Numbered from the stretch's first letter, positions 43,601-52,533 are shown. The stretch is 52,533 nucleotides of DNA from Branchiostoma floridae (GCF_000003815.2 NC_049993.1:3331253-3383785), one strand, 5' to 3'. The notes: generated from the letters alone by a model not told the origin. Program-made: numbers and translations.

Positions 43601-46600
43601 AGGTGCATCAGGGAAGTAGAAATTGCAAAGATAAGGATTCAGAGGAGGAAAGGATTTGGGTGACTAATAAAAACACCATCTAATTTACCATTATTGTGTA
43701 TCGCAGATACAGAATTTATCCATATGTAACATTATATATACCAGCATGTTTTGGTTTGAAAAATAGTAGAAATGTTATCATACAAAATGTCAGTTTAGTT
43801 GTTTTCCTCAAGGTATCCAATGAAAGAAAACGGGGAACAATTTAGGAACAGCAAATTAGCAAAACACATTTATTTCTATCATACGGTCATACCCATATAT
43901 TAATAAACATTTCTCACCCTTCAAAAAGCGCTTAAATATTATTCACATCTCTTGTTCACTTTGCTTACATTCAACATACTCGCCTGATGCAACTATGTGC
44001 TGTTTGGTCTTGTATGGCATGCTTTCTCTTACATTCAACAATAGTTCTTTGAACCATGGTGTTGTTCAAACATAACTTAGCAAGTGTATAAAGGTAAAAT
44101 GCAGTGCATTTCTTGCATTTAATGTACAATGTACCATATTAACAACATAGTACAGTGTTGTAGGTTGCTCTTCTGTGTCTTATTGTTTGTAAAATTTACA
44201 GAACACTGAGTTACTACCTGACATGATAAATCTTTATGACACCAACTAATCCATGCACCATTAAGTTTATGATTGTACAAAAAACCTAAGTTTATGATGT
44301 ACAAGAAGACATCTCCTCTCTCTCCAAAATAAGTTTTTGATATTACTCAATGCCTTACAGTGTCACACAAGTATTTATGTACAACTGTGAAAACCCCCTG
44401 TTCATGTTGAACTGTTAAATTTGAAAATGTAGTTTCCAATGTTTTCTCTTTCAATATACTATGTTGCAATATCCTGCCTTGTGGTTGCTTATTTTCATTT
44501 CACAGTACTGGTAGCATAGTAAGTTAATTACTGTTCAAGAAGAAGCACATTCCATTCAAGATCCTACAACTTAACTTTTTTTAGTTAACACTCCGTTGAT
44601 CCATTTGTCACACATTCTTAAATATAATACAATACAAAATAGAAATCCCGATAAAAACGACTAAAAAAACGTTAAAAAACAGCCGGAGCCTAACTTCTGC
44701 GGGACAAAATGTTAGATTATATGTAATCTCCTTTATTCCATGTAGTTGGTAAAATGATACGCCATCTAAGAAGCCATCATTAGTGTAGGTTGGGGTTTTG
44801 GTGTTTAGCAGTGTGTGATAAGGCCGTACGCAAAGATATCGTAACGAGTAATGAGCAATCCCGAGGCCGCCATAGTGAATCTGCCGCTTGTGTAACGTGA
44901 CCCATGCGTTGGTCCAAAAAGTTAGTAAGGATCGTATGTTTCCCGTAAGGATCGTATGTTTTCCGTAAGGATCGTATGTTTCTAGTAGTGGATCGTTTGT
45001 TTTCCGTAAGGATCGTATGTTTCCTAGTAGTGGATCGTATGATTTCCGTAAGGATCGTATGTTTCTTAGTAGTGGATCGTATGTTTTCCGTAAGGATCGT
45101 ATGTTTTCCGTAAGGATCGTATGATTACTTAGGCACCCCTGTGTACGGCCGCCTCGCTCCGCGCGACGTGAGCGCGTTAACAGTAACGCCAAATATGGCA
45201 CCCGCATTCGCCGTCTTCGGCCTCACGCTCGGTAAGTTCTCGGCCAAATTCCGCCGACTTGGCTGGCGGAAATTCCCAAATTTGGTAATGTTCGGATGAT
45301 GAGATTATTCCAAACACAAGGAGGGGTGAGTCAAGTCTATCCGACCACGGGGTGGATTTTTATACAGTTTTAAAGATTTTAACTTGATTCCCCCCCCCCT
45401 TTTTTTTACCAAAAGGTTTCACTCGCCCTCAGTTATATTGCTGTACTTCTTAGCTTTATTATGTTACCAAATATGTGGATATTGCTCCGGTAAATTACGT
45501 GACATTTAATGTTGAGAATCAGCAACCACGGGTACGGGTCCGCGCGGTGTTCTGTCCCGGCCCATTGTTTAAAACGCGGGAGAGCGAAACCAGCGGGCCG
45601 AGCGCGTCGCCAATACTAGTATACGGATGTTTTTCATCGATAATTTACGAATTTGTATTTTTTTCTTTTTACATTTCAAACGACAGATGATATACCGACA
45701 AAACTAACGAAGTCACGGGTTCCTCTCTCAGCACTCGATGTCCAGTGCGGAAGGTGCCCTCTGCACTGGAAGTCTTCTGCCGAAGTTACGTCCGCACTGG
45801 GTGTCCAGTGGTGAGGCGACTTCAATTCAGCACTGGAAAACTCCGAATCAGCACCGGAAACCGAGTGCCGAGAGTACCTTCCGCACTGGAAAACAAGCAG
45901 AAAAACAAGTGACGACAATTCTTCCGCACTTGTAGCCGAGTGCATACAGCCTGCCTCCGTTACGTTGTAATTTGGCAATGTTTATCATTAAAAAAAAATT
46001 ATGAAGTAATGACGAAAATCAACACAACCTCCCCCCAAATGTTTCAATGATAGACTCTGCCACTAGAATCGCCACTCCCCAATTGCTAGTAGCTTTGAAG
46101 TGTAACATGATACACCTGGGAAATGCAACATGCTAGGATGGTTGCCATGGCAACATTTCCCTTGACACGCGCTGGAGCAGCACAGCTCATCATGCACACA
46201 CAGGCGGAATGTCAACAAAGAGTANNNNNNNNNNNNNNNNNNNNNNNNNNNNNNNNNNNNNNNNNNNNNNNNNNNNNNNNNNNNNNNNNNNNNNNNNNNN
46301 NNNNNNNNNNNNNNNNNNNNNNNNACCATTAGAAACAGGAAGAAAACCCACTTTAAACCTTTCCATATCTTCCTTGAATATTTTTACGTGTCGTCTAAAA
46401 GCTTAAACTCAGCACTGGAAAGTTCTAGTACTTTTTGGACAGGAGCACTAGAAGCCCAGTGCTGAAGTGATCTTTAATGGCACTCGGCTTCCTGTGCCGA
46501 AAAGTCACCGAGCACTGGAAAACCCAGACGTGCGGAACCCGTGACTTAGATCGGCACTCGGTTATCCAGTGCTGAATGACCCCCGCAGTGGGTAACCAGT

Positions 46601-49600
46601 GCTGAACGACCTTTCAACCAGCCTTCCGCACTGGAAGCCGAGTCATGTAACTATTAACCTTCAAAGTGTATCAAGCAGCTGTTAATATTTTTACGATTTT
46701 GTTTTGTAAGGAGACGTCAACGGTGACGGCGTTCACCTCATTATCCAGCAACAGCAATCTGAATCACGCTAGTGCTTAATTATTTAGCTGAATTTGTAGA
46801 GGATATTAATTTCATGAAAGACAATAATTTCATCTTGTCAGAAATGCAAAATACACTAGACATACTTTCTGTCAAATTAGGTTGGATACGTATTCTATCG
46901 CTACATTGTATATTCATGTGCCCCCCTCCCCACCTTGTGATCGACAGTTGTTAATCAGTTAATTAATAATTATGATAAATTGATCTTTGAATAGAAAAGT
47001 TCGATAGAATGCTCCTTAGAATCATCTGTCAACAAATATCGCTGCATTTGATACACCATGGACCCTCCCAACTTGTTTTGATAGCAGCCAATTAATTAAC
47101 TATTCAATTAATAAATCAATTATTTAGTTCATTAATTTACTAACTACAATGATGAATCAATATTAATCAGGATGTAGAACATAATCAACCTCTCCTTGCC
47201 TATATCGGCAACGATTATTTAGGTCCAATTTTGATTTTGCAAAAAGCTTTTTACTCAGCATAGTAAACCAGACGGCATAATTTTCAATGTCTGTATTATT
47301 TAAGAAAATTTTCGTCTGATAATGCTAGGTGAATTAATTCACGATACCATCTGGATGATACTCGGGCTAATAAGAGCCCCCTTCACTGCTAGAAATTTAT
47401 GGTCTTAATAATGTCAAGCAATATGAAATGCATTAAGAAACAAGCTGTACAGAAGATGGTTACTTTTCCTTCAGCTGATATATATAATGTGATATTCGCT
47501 TTCAGGTCCCAAAGCCCCCCAAAACATGAATGCGTACCACCAGTTTCTGGTGAATGACATTCTAAGTCTGGAGGGCGAGCTGGTCTGGGACTCCTTCCAT
47601 GGGGAGTTCTTCCCTATCAAGGCAGACATCCAGGCCTACACAATGGATTGGCCGGCAAGGTGCAAGGTGACGAATCACCAAGGGGCCTTGGCACAATCTG
47701 CATGCCACTACTGCCATATCGAATGTAAGTACTCCCTCAGTCACTGTTTCCAAACCATAAGAAATGTATGACTCACCAATCATCTTGAATTACAGCATGT
47801 GGTGTAATAGACATCCTTGAAAGAAAAAAATGCAATCCAAATACAATCAAAGATGCAGTGTGACAAAAGAAAACTTTTTTTTATAAAACCTTAATACAAG
47901 CATTTTTTTCTTATTAGTTTTAGACCCTGTTATATAGAAAACATAACTTCCTGTGTCTCCTATTGGGTGTGGAGAGAAAGGAGATATATCCTGGTCTGGG
48001 CACTTAGGCAAGCAATTTCTGACAAAAAAAAAGTACTTTTTAACTGTTAAGAAACAATTTATGTGGAATGTAATAAAACCTTTCCACTATTATGCACTAA
48101 AATCTTGCATACTCATTTAATGGATTATGTGTTCATAAAGTAGATGAGAATGATTAACAAATTACTTGATTTGCCTCACCTGTACTAATTCCTTTTTTGA
48201 GTTAAATGGTGATTGAGTAAGTGGAATCCACATGTGGATGAACTTCACAATTCATTTGTTGGAAACTTTCTTTTAGCCAAGAACTGGCCTGGGTACCATG
48301 TGACTACCTTTGGGGGAAGTAGAAGGTACTTACCCCCAGACCATGACCATCGGCGTGATTCCGAAATGTTTCCTGAGAAGGCTGAGGATCACCGACCACC
48401 ACCAAGTGCCAAGACAGGCCAACTAGAGCACGGGGAATCCATGGATTACCTCAACTCACAAATCTCCCAAAAGAACAGGGAAGGATCAACTCAGAACTTA
48501 CGGTACGTGCCACACCATACCTATTAAACATTGGAGAGAAGACAGTAGTGACACAGAGGGGCTGCTAGCTCCTCTGCATTATTTACCTGCTAAGGTTTTT
48601 TCCCTCAAGCATGCAATGCACTGACTCCAAGAGTGTTGTTTTATCTGCTCTAACCTCTAAGACTATTCTCATATTTCGTTGCAGGCTCTTCCAAGTTGCC
48701 AGAAAGAACATCACAAAGGCCACTGGTAAAACCGGCAAAGAGGCATTCAGTGCCATCCCCACGTATGGCATTGATCGTGTCATTATCGACCTGATGCACA
48801 CTGTCAAGGTAGCTGCATTTTTTCAGTGACACTGTACATTCCCACGTTGCATTGCCAATTCTGAGCATGTTAGATTGAAACTGTAAATATTATATGTGTC
48901 AGTAATACATTATAGCATTGTAGCTAGAATCATTAACAAGATGCTTTGAGTGTTTCCACTCACAATGAGCTGTTTTACTAGGTATATATGAAGATGCTCC
49001 AATAGAAATTTAAGGCCCTTTCACACGACAGCAAGAATGAGCCGGAATGCTGTCAGAATGAAAATTCCTTTCTATTCCCATGATTCCTGGGAATTCGTAG
49101 TGTATATTCTAGAAATTCTCACTGCATTTCAGATATTTGTGCCCGTTTTTTTTGCTGGTCCGAAAGTTTTTGACCTGCTACAAAATTTCCAGGTGTATTT
49201 GAAGTGGAGAAATATCGAACGACATTCAAAGTGTATTTGAAGTGTAATTTAACTATTCTAACTGCAGTGTGACCGCATTCTGTGGCATTCCAACATTATT
49301 CGAAACATTATTATCTCATTTGATGGAGAACCGAAACGGCAAGCCACTTCGAATCCTGCCAGAATGTGGCCAAAAGAACATCTGGAATGCAGTGAGAATT
49401 TCTACAAAACAGTACGAATTCACAGGAATGGAATTTTCATTCTGCCCTGTGGCACGAATGTGGCACGAATTTTGTAGATACTTCATTCCGATTGGTTCTG
49501 CTTGATTCCTGCTAATTCGGTTTCAGTGTGAAGGCCCTATTAATGGGAAACAGTGAATTTGACTTACATGTTGCATATCATCACATTGTTTATTTACAGA

Positions 49601-52408
49601 ATATCACCAACAATGTCTTCGAAATACTTACCGGCTCGAAGCACAATTTCAGCACAGTGGTTGTGAGATGGAAAAAGAACTTGGGCGCTTCTCTAGCAGG
49701 TACATATAGGATTTTCCTTTCACCTTCCATTCTAGACAACACCATATGATAAAGATTGTGTTATTAAACCATTGGGGGTAAATTGATATTGTTGTGTACT
49801 CAACTTGTATCCAAATCTCTCTAGTGATGTGGACTTGCCAACACATAGATACGCCTTTTCAGGAGTATCGATTTTTGTCGTACCCTTATAATAGTGCCTA
49901 TCCGCTGGCTATGGTGACCTTTGATTTACAGTTTTTTTTCTTAGTATGGAGTCCAAGAGGGAAGAATGCTTTCCAATCTGCTGCATATTCATCAAGTTGA
50001 CCAATTTTTTACCTATGCTTTAGGGTACAAGAGTATGCCTCTCAACCAACCGGACAAGGGAGGAGGAGAGTCAGTGAGGAAGTCCAGGCCTTCCAGCTTA
50101 CCCGACAGGAAATGGAGGAGGCAGACGAACGACTCTTGTCAGTGAAGGTCCCAGTGGGCTATGACATTAAGATCAGAACACTTTTCAAGAGGCGATTGGG
50201 CATGAAGTCCATAGAATGGATTAAGGTGAATTATTTGACCTTAGGTGAAGCATACCTGCAGTATCATAATCACAGAAATTTACTTGCCAGTCTGATAGAA
50301 GTAGACAAGATGACACAAGATGGATTGCATGTTTTATGGTACCAATCAAAGACAACAACGATGATAGGACAATGCCTCATTACCTCACATTGTTTTTCCT
50401 CATAGAAAACAGTTTTACACCATCACAATTCACCACCATTGTTTGATATCGTGCTTTTATTGATGCAAATTTTAAACACATATCATTAATATTCGAATGA
50501 AAACTCATCTGTATTGGTAGAATTGGTACAAAGTTTGAGCTTGGTTTCAGCACAAGGGAAACACGGGTGTGCCTAAACACCACAAACGGCTCAGAAACAC
50601 CACAAACGACTCTAATATACAGTGTATATGGGTCAAAAACCTTGTGTGGCGCTCTGGGGACATTGTTTATACATTTATGAATTTACAAAATGCAGCAAGT
50701 CCTACGTATTCACCAGTTATTTCGAGTTTGTCCGCCGGTTTCAAGATTGAAGCACTGTTAATGAATGCGTGCTTGCATTTGAGGCTGGAAAACACTTAGT
50801 ATACAAGTTTCATAAGTTGACAATGATAGAGTAGTGCCATGTTATAATCTATGAACCAACAGCTTCCATAGTTTTATCGCCATGTCGTCTATAGAACCGA
50901 GGAAGGTATCGAGAACTTCCCCATGCAGAACCTTAGCACGGGCGATCCAACATGGCGGCCAATAATTGCTTCGATCTTGAAACCAGTGGACTAACTTGAA
51001 ATAACTGGAGAATACGTAGGACTTGCTGCGTTTTTTTAAATTCCTAAATGTGTAAACAATGTCTCCAGAGCGCCACACAAGGTTTTTGGCCCCTATACAC
51101 TGCATATTAGAGTCGTTTGTGGTCGTTTGTGGTGTTTCTGAGTCGTTTGCGGCCGTTTGTGGTGTTTAGGCAGACCGGGGAAACACCTGATCAATTTTCA
51201 GTTGATCTCACCAACCTTCAACAGATGTCTAATACACTGCGCTGGCATTCTGGTAGTAATTTTGATGACGTCATGCGCGAATAAAAATGGCAGTAAGACG
51301 GAATCTACCACCGTCACGGTTCAGTGAGGGTCGGTGTGCTCTGATATTGCAGCATATTCATATAGAATCTCCTGGGCATACAGCTGTGGCCAAATTCGTA
51401 TTCTAGAAATGGAGTGAGACTGGTTAATGTCAAAGAAGCAATATACATCAGAGTGCATCACCCCTCACTGAACCATGATTGCGGTATATTCCGTCTGCCC
51501 GTCATTTTTTTATTAGCTCCTGACGTCATCAAACTTAGAACTTCTGAAACGTCAGCAACTGATAAATTCACAAATTTCATGCCATGTCCATGATTTTGTG
51601 ATGGTCATGGAGGAATTCAAATAATTGTTCATCTTTCTGTCATTTACATGACTGTTTTGTTATTTCAGCTCTACACTGATGGCATTCTCAAGTTCTCGGT
51701 GAGGGATATGCTCCCTCAACCGCAACGAGCAACACTCTTCCGTCTGTGCGACACCTTGGCGGCACTTTGCAGTCCGGTTATTGAAGTAGCCGGTTTTAAT
51801 GATCTAGAGCTGGATGTCAACGAGACATTCAGTTTCCTGGAGAGGGACTACCCTATTACCCTGAAGGTGATGATTATCATTCCAAACAAGTGGAAATTTT
51901 AACTTCACTTTCAAAGTGTATGATAAAGAAAATAACACTGCTTCTTGGTCAGTAATGTAATAGTAAATAGGTGAATTATCACTGTAGTGACAGAATAGCT
52001 GTTATCGCACACCCAGTAAAGTAATGATAGATAGGTGAGGTATTACTGTTGCAGTAATCAGGTCAGTTATCACTACAGAATTCTTATTAGTAATTTCAGA
52101 ATTAGTCTTGTAGCAAGATCATCTAGATGAAATGAGCTGTTGCCAACAATATTCATCAGTTACATGCAGGATAGAGGATGCTTTCCCATCTGTTAGTGTT
52201 ATACAGTCCTCTAAAATCACTTATGATTCTGTCTCACCTTTTGCAGACATTGATGGGGCACCTTCCCCATCACATGGTGGACATCATCCGACAGTATGGG
52301 CCCTTGACACAGCTGTGGATGATGGGCGATGAACGATACATGCAATACATTCTACGACGGATGACAAACAGATGCCACCCTACCAAGTCAGCGAAGGAGG
52401 CATACAAG
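36980..52408 (+). CDS. EnSpm/CACTA Tnp2-type transposase gene (3' end outside window)
   Basis: Exons: 36980-37687, 39136-39301, 47506-47724, 48277-48502, 48685-48808, 49600-49699, 50024-50225, 51669-51866, 52247-52408 and more to the right. The product follows the order of plant and animal Tnp2 proteins: N-terminal Cys pairs with C-P-E-C, the G-Y-S-T-D-G-G-E-P block, S-G-I-I-P-G-P-K-A-P, R-R-Y-L-P-P-D-H, I-D-L-M-H-T-V, then the DUF4218-like region with R-D-M-L-P and R-L-C-D-T-L. Phases match at every junction except 49699 to 50024. The open frame is otherwise free of stops, so it may be active, recently active or domesticated. The 8.2-kb second intron is packed with nested elements. Confidence 0.82.
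37688..39135. other. Transposase intron 1
   Basis: No exon seen. Contains the short inverted-repeat element at 38130 and a local duplication around GTGTCACTGGGGA at 38054 and 38099. Confidence 0.5.
38130..38262. mobile_element. Small inverted-repeat element, TIR TCTCCAAGCAGAT
   Basis: TCTCCAAGCAGAT at 38130 and its reverse complement at 38250 bound about 133 bp. The same terminal word bounds the hairpin at 42021, so both belong to one short element family. Confidence 0.55.
39136..39301 (+). CDS. Transposase exon 2: STDG block
   Basis: Acceptor TTGATCCAG, donor GTTAGT, phase 0 to 1. Reads L-G-Y-S-T-D-G-G-E-P-F then S-V-W-P-L-T-L-K-I-F-N-F-P-P and S-G-I-I-P. The Asp in STDG is in the block usually taken as the first catalytic acid of the family. 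Confidence 0.85.
39302..42020. other. Transposase intron 2, left part
   Basis: No exon seen. Related segments recur at 40525 (TATGGGAGCGCCAGTAAACT) and 41271 (TATGGGAGCTCCGGTAAAGT), and GAGGTTGGTGGGAA-type sequence at about 41320 and 41680 with an inverted partner near 41370-41390. These look like decayed non-autonomous elements. Confidence 0.45.
42021..42161. mobile_element. Fold-back element, 53-bp arms
   Basis: Left arm 42021-42073 and right arm 42107-42161 are nearly perfect inverted copies (ATAATCTCCAAGCAGATTCC outer end, TAACATAAGCTGG inner end) around a 33-bp loop. Same terminal word as the element at 38130. Confidence 0.75.
42195..42375 (+). repeat. Left subterminal array of the zinc-finger element
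   Basis: About eight ATACGATCC-type words alternating with CTTACGGAAAAC and ACTACTAGGAAAC spacers. Almost identical to the right array except for two fewer units. Confidence 0.85.
42411..42432 (+). CDS. Zinc-finger gene, predicted first exon
   Basis: ATGGCGGACTCTGGAGAACT then TG, followed by GTGGGA as a possible donor. Context CAAGATGGCGG is a good start. Seven codons plus one base give phase 1, exactly what the exon at 42992 needs. The donor is weak, so confidence is moderate. Confidence 0.45.
42992..43683 (+). CDS. C2H2 zinc-finger protein, main exon
   Basis: Acceptor TTATATTCCAG, stop TAA at 43681. Seven fingers in a row: Y-A-C-S-I-C, F-R-C-E-V-C, A-E-C-K-T-C, H-Q-C-H-L-C, F-E-C-D-A-C, F-V-C-D-I-C and F-I-C-E-L-C. 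The last is of CCHC form, ending H-Q-G-S-R-N-C. Linkers are only partly of the TGEKP type. An acidic tail follows. It is probably a sequence-specific DNA-binding protein; the frame is intact. Confidence 0.85.
43684..44930. other. Inner part of the element, no gene
   Basis: AT-rich, with AATAAA-like words near 43902; no transposase domain or further exon seen on either strand. Confidence 0.5.
44934..45141 (-). repeat. Right subterminal array of the zinc-finger element
   Basis: Inverse of the left array, with about ten ATACGATCC-type words. Inside it, the minus strand continues with diverged similarity to the left arm, including ATGGCGG (about 44871) and TACGATATCTTTGC (about 44845). Confidence 0.85.
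46141..46154. promoter_or_regulatory. X-box palindrome
   Basis: GTTGCCATGGCAAC, perfect RFX-type palindrome, in the transposase intron. Confidence 0.3.
46225..46324. other. Assembly gap (100 N)
   Basis: Placeholder-size gap inside the GCACTGGAA repeat cluster, consistent with collapse of repetitive DNA. Confidence 0.99.
46646..47505. other. Transposase intron 2, right part
   Basis: AT-rich, rich in TTAATTAA-like words; nothing recognised. Confidence 0.5.
47506..47724 (+). CDS. Transposase exon 3
   Basis: Acceptor GCTTTCAG, donor GTAAGT, phase 1-1. Reads G-P-K-A-P-Q-N-M-N-A-Y then D-W-P-A-R and A-C-H-Y-C-H-I-E. GPK.P plus the Cys pair are standard in Tnp2 proteins. Confidence 0.85.
48277..48502 (+). 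CDS. Transposase exon 4
   Basis: Acceptor TTTCTTTTAG, donor GTACGT, phase 1 to 2. Contains G-G-S-R-R-Y-L-P-P-D-H-D-H-R-R, the conserved RRYLP..H..R block. Confidence 0.82.
48685..48808 (+). CDS. Transposase exon 5: DLMH block
   Basis: Acceptor TTCGTTGCAG, donor GTAGCT, phase 2 to 0. Ends R-V-I-I-D-L-M-H-T-V-K; D.MH is the second hallmark acid region of the family. Confidence 0.82.
49014..49539. mobile_element. MITE with GGCCCTTTCACAC termini
   Basis: GGCCCTTTCACAC at the left and the inverse of TAGGGCCTTCACAC at the right, each next to TTAA (49010 and 49540). About 526 bp, no coding capacity. Lies in the intron between transposase exons 5 and 6. Confidence 0.7.
49600..49699 (+). CDS. Transposase exon 6
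   Basis: Acceptor TTTATTTACAG, donor GTACAT, phase 0 to 1. Reads N-I-T-N-N-V-F-E-I-L-T-G-S-K then V-V-R-W-K-K-N. Its outgoing phase does not fit the next called exon. Confidence 0.65.
50024..50225 (+). CDS. Transposase exon 7
   Basis: Acceptor TATGCTTTAG, donor GTGAAT. Open in the frame V-Q-E-Y-A-S-Q-P through S-I-E-W-I-K, which needs two bases from the previous exon; the exon at 49600 supplies one. A missed small exon, another donor or a one-base lesion would explain this. Confidence 0.65.
50556..51184. mobile_element. Fold-back element with about 200-bp arms
   Basis: The left arm (about 50556-50760) and right arm (about 50960-51184) are inverted copies: outer GTGTGCCTAAACACCACAAA matched by its inverse near 51160, and inner CAGCAAGTCCTACGTATTC matched near 51010. 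No coding capacity. Sits in the intron before transposase exon 8. Confidence 0.8.
51261..51533. mobile_element. Small inverted-repeat element with TGACGTCA ends
   Basis: TTTGATGACGTCA at 51261 and TGACGTCATCAAA at 51521 bound inverted arms of about 70 bp containing AGACGGAAT and GGTTCAGTGAGGG. Confidence 0.75.
51669..51866 (+). CDS. Transposase exon 8: DUF4218-like part
   Basis: Acceptor TTATTTCAG, donor GTGATG, phase 0-0. Reads K-F-S-V-R-D-M-L-P-Q-P-Q-R, F-R-L-C-D-T-L-A-A-L-C-S-P-V and F-L-E-R-D-Y-P, matching the R..LP..VR....RLC..F...C pattern downstream of Tnp2 cores. Confidence 0.82.
52247..52408 (+). CDS. Transposase exon 9
   Basis: Acceptor CCTTTTGCAG, donor GTAAAA, phase 0-0. Reads M-G-H-L-P-H-H-M-V-D-I-I-R-Q-Y-G-P-L then M-G-D-E-R-Y-M-Q-Y-I-L-R-R, equivalent to the HL..E....GP...RWMY.ER motif. 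The gene continues past the window. Confidence 0.82.
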
Positions 52409-52435
52409 GTAAAAAGCACTAAAAAGAAGTTCCAC

Positions 52436-52438
<3 letters not shown>

Positions 52439-52502
<64 letters not shown>

Positions 52503-52533
52503 GGTGTGTATGTACATATGGTTTGTGTGTGTG
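52439..52533. repeat. GT microsatellite at right edge
   Basis: Long TG/GT run from 52440 to about 52493, continuing with interruptions to the window end. Confidence 0.95.

Larger units (their letters stand above)
42195..45141. mobile_element. TIR-bounded element carrying a zinc-finger gene
   Basis: Left end CAGGGGTGCCTAAGTAATCA at 42195 is the exact inverse of the right end finishing at 45141. TGTAC flanks both sides (42190-42194 and 45142-45146), a 5-bp target duplication. Each end carries a subterminal array of a unit of about 20 bp with ATACGATCC. Inside is an intact seven-finger C2H2 gene and no recognisable transposase. The unit is nested in an intron of the Tnp2-type gene. Superfamily not identified: 5-bp duplications occur in Transib-like elements, but the termini do not match theirs. 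Confidence 0.75.
45731..46645. repeat. Interspersed GCACTGGAA repeat cluster
   Basis: GCACTGGA or its complement TCCAGTGC occurs at least eight times (for example 45738, 45759, 45829, 45882, 46411, 46510, 46566, 46627), with many one-mismatch forms, often paired with GAGTGC or GCACTCGG. Spacing is irregular, around 25-50 bp. A gap splits the cluster. Confidence 0.7.

Noticed and set aside
42195-45141. Assigning the zinc-finger element to Transib or the RAG-like ProtoRAG group because of its 5-bp target duplication
   Set aside because: The termini are CAGGGGTGCC, not the CAC-type heptamer ends of those elements, and no RAG-like gene is present.
44608-45207. 199-residue minus-strand open frame and the matching frame at 42189
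   Set aside because: Both are translations of the ATACGATCC arrays; the peptide is periodic and has no domain.
49825-49920. Possible extra transposase exon after the acceptor TCTCTCTAG
   Set aside because: It is open in the right incoming phase, but it ends at a weak donor, does not restore the needed outgoing phase and has no family motif.

Overview
The window is animal genomic DNA. Genes are split into short exons with GT/GC-AG introns, introns are AT-rich and full of small inverted-repeat elements, and there are microsatellites plus three runs of N. Tandem EGF exons, a CCP/EGF/VWD secreted mosaic protein and a spliced EnSpm/CACTA-type transposase gene suggest an invertebrate deuterostome, most likely a lancelet (Branchiostoma). 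The species is an inference; no marker gene is present.

Region 1 (1-26027, + strand) is one large gene for a secreted multidomain protein. Three tandem copies of a promoter unit (1-4650) each end in the same miniature first exon: a start codon plus two bases, then a splice donor. Each joins in frame to a signal-peptide exon at 8091. Two CCP/sushi exons follow, then a ladder of 20 EGF exons of 114 nt (18 complete, one cut by an assembly gap, one broken). Next comes a VWD-C8-TIL module with a short Cys-rich exon, then a second VWD domain that stops abruptly at 26015. All domain exons up to the VWD are phase 1-1, so they can be duplicated or skipped without frame loss. Fourteen of the 18 complete EGF exons end in a GC rather than a GT donor.

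Region 2 (26016-29940) is non-genic: a degenerate repeat complex with the recurring sequence GCGTC, a TA/GA microsatellite, and a 50-bp tandem array whose every unit holds an octamer ATGCAAAT.

Region 3 (29945-36742, - strand) is an unrecognised multi-exon gene with two coding minisatellites (30-residue SYGEPSGG repeats at the N-terminus, ten-residue PTEEDAVGDA repeats near the C-terminus) and a small Tudor/SH3-like C-terminal segment. It is divergent from, and only about 240 bp away from, region 4.

Region 4 (36980 to beyond the right edge, + strand) is a spliced transposase of the EnSpm/CACTA Tnp2 type with at least nine exons. Its 8-kb second intron holds nested elements. The most striking is a 2.95-kb unit with CAGGGGTGCC termini, a 5-bp target duplication, near-identical subterminal repeat arrays and an intact seven-finger C2H2 zinc-finger gene inside, with no transposase visible. 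Other small inverted-repeat elements lie at 38130, 42021, 49014, 50556 and 51261.

All exon boundaries were read by eye from splice sites, phase agreement and domain content; no transcript or database search was available.
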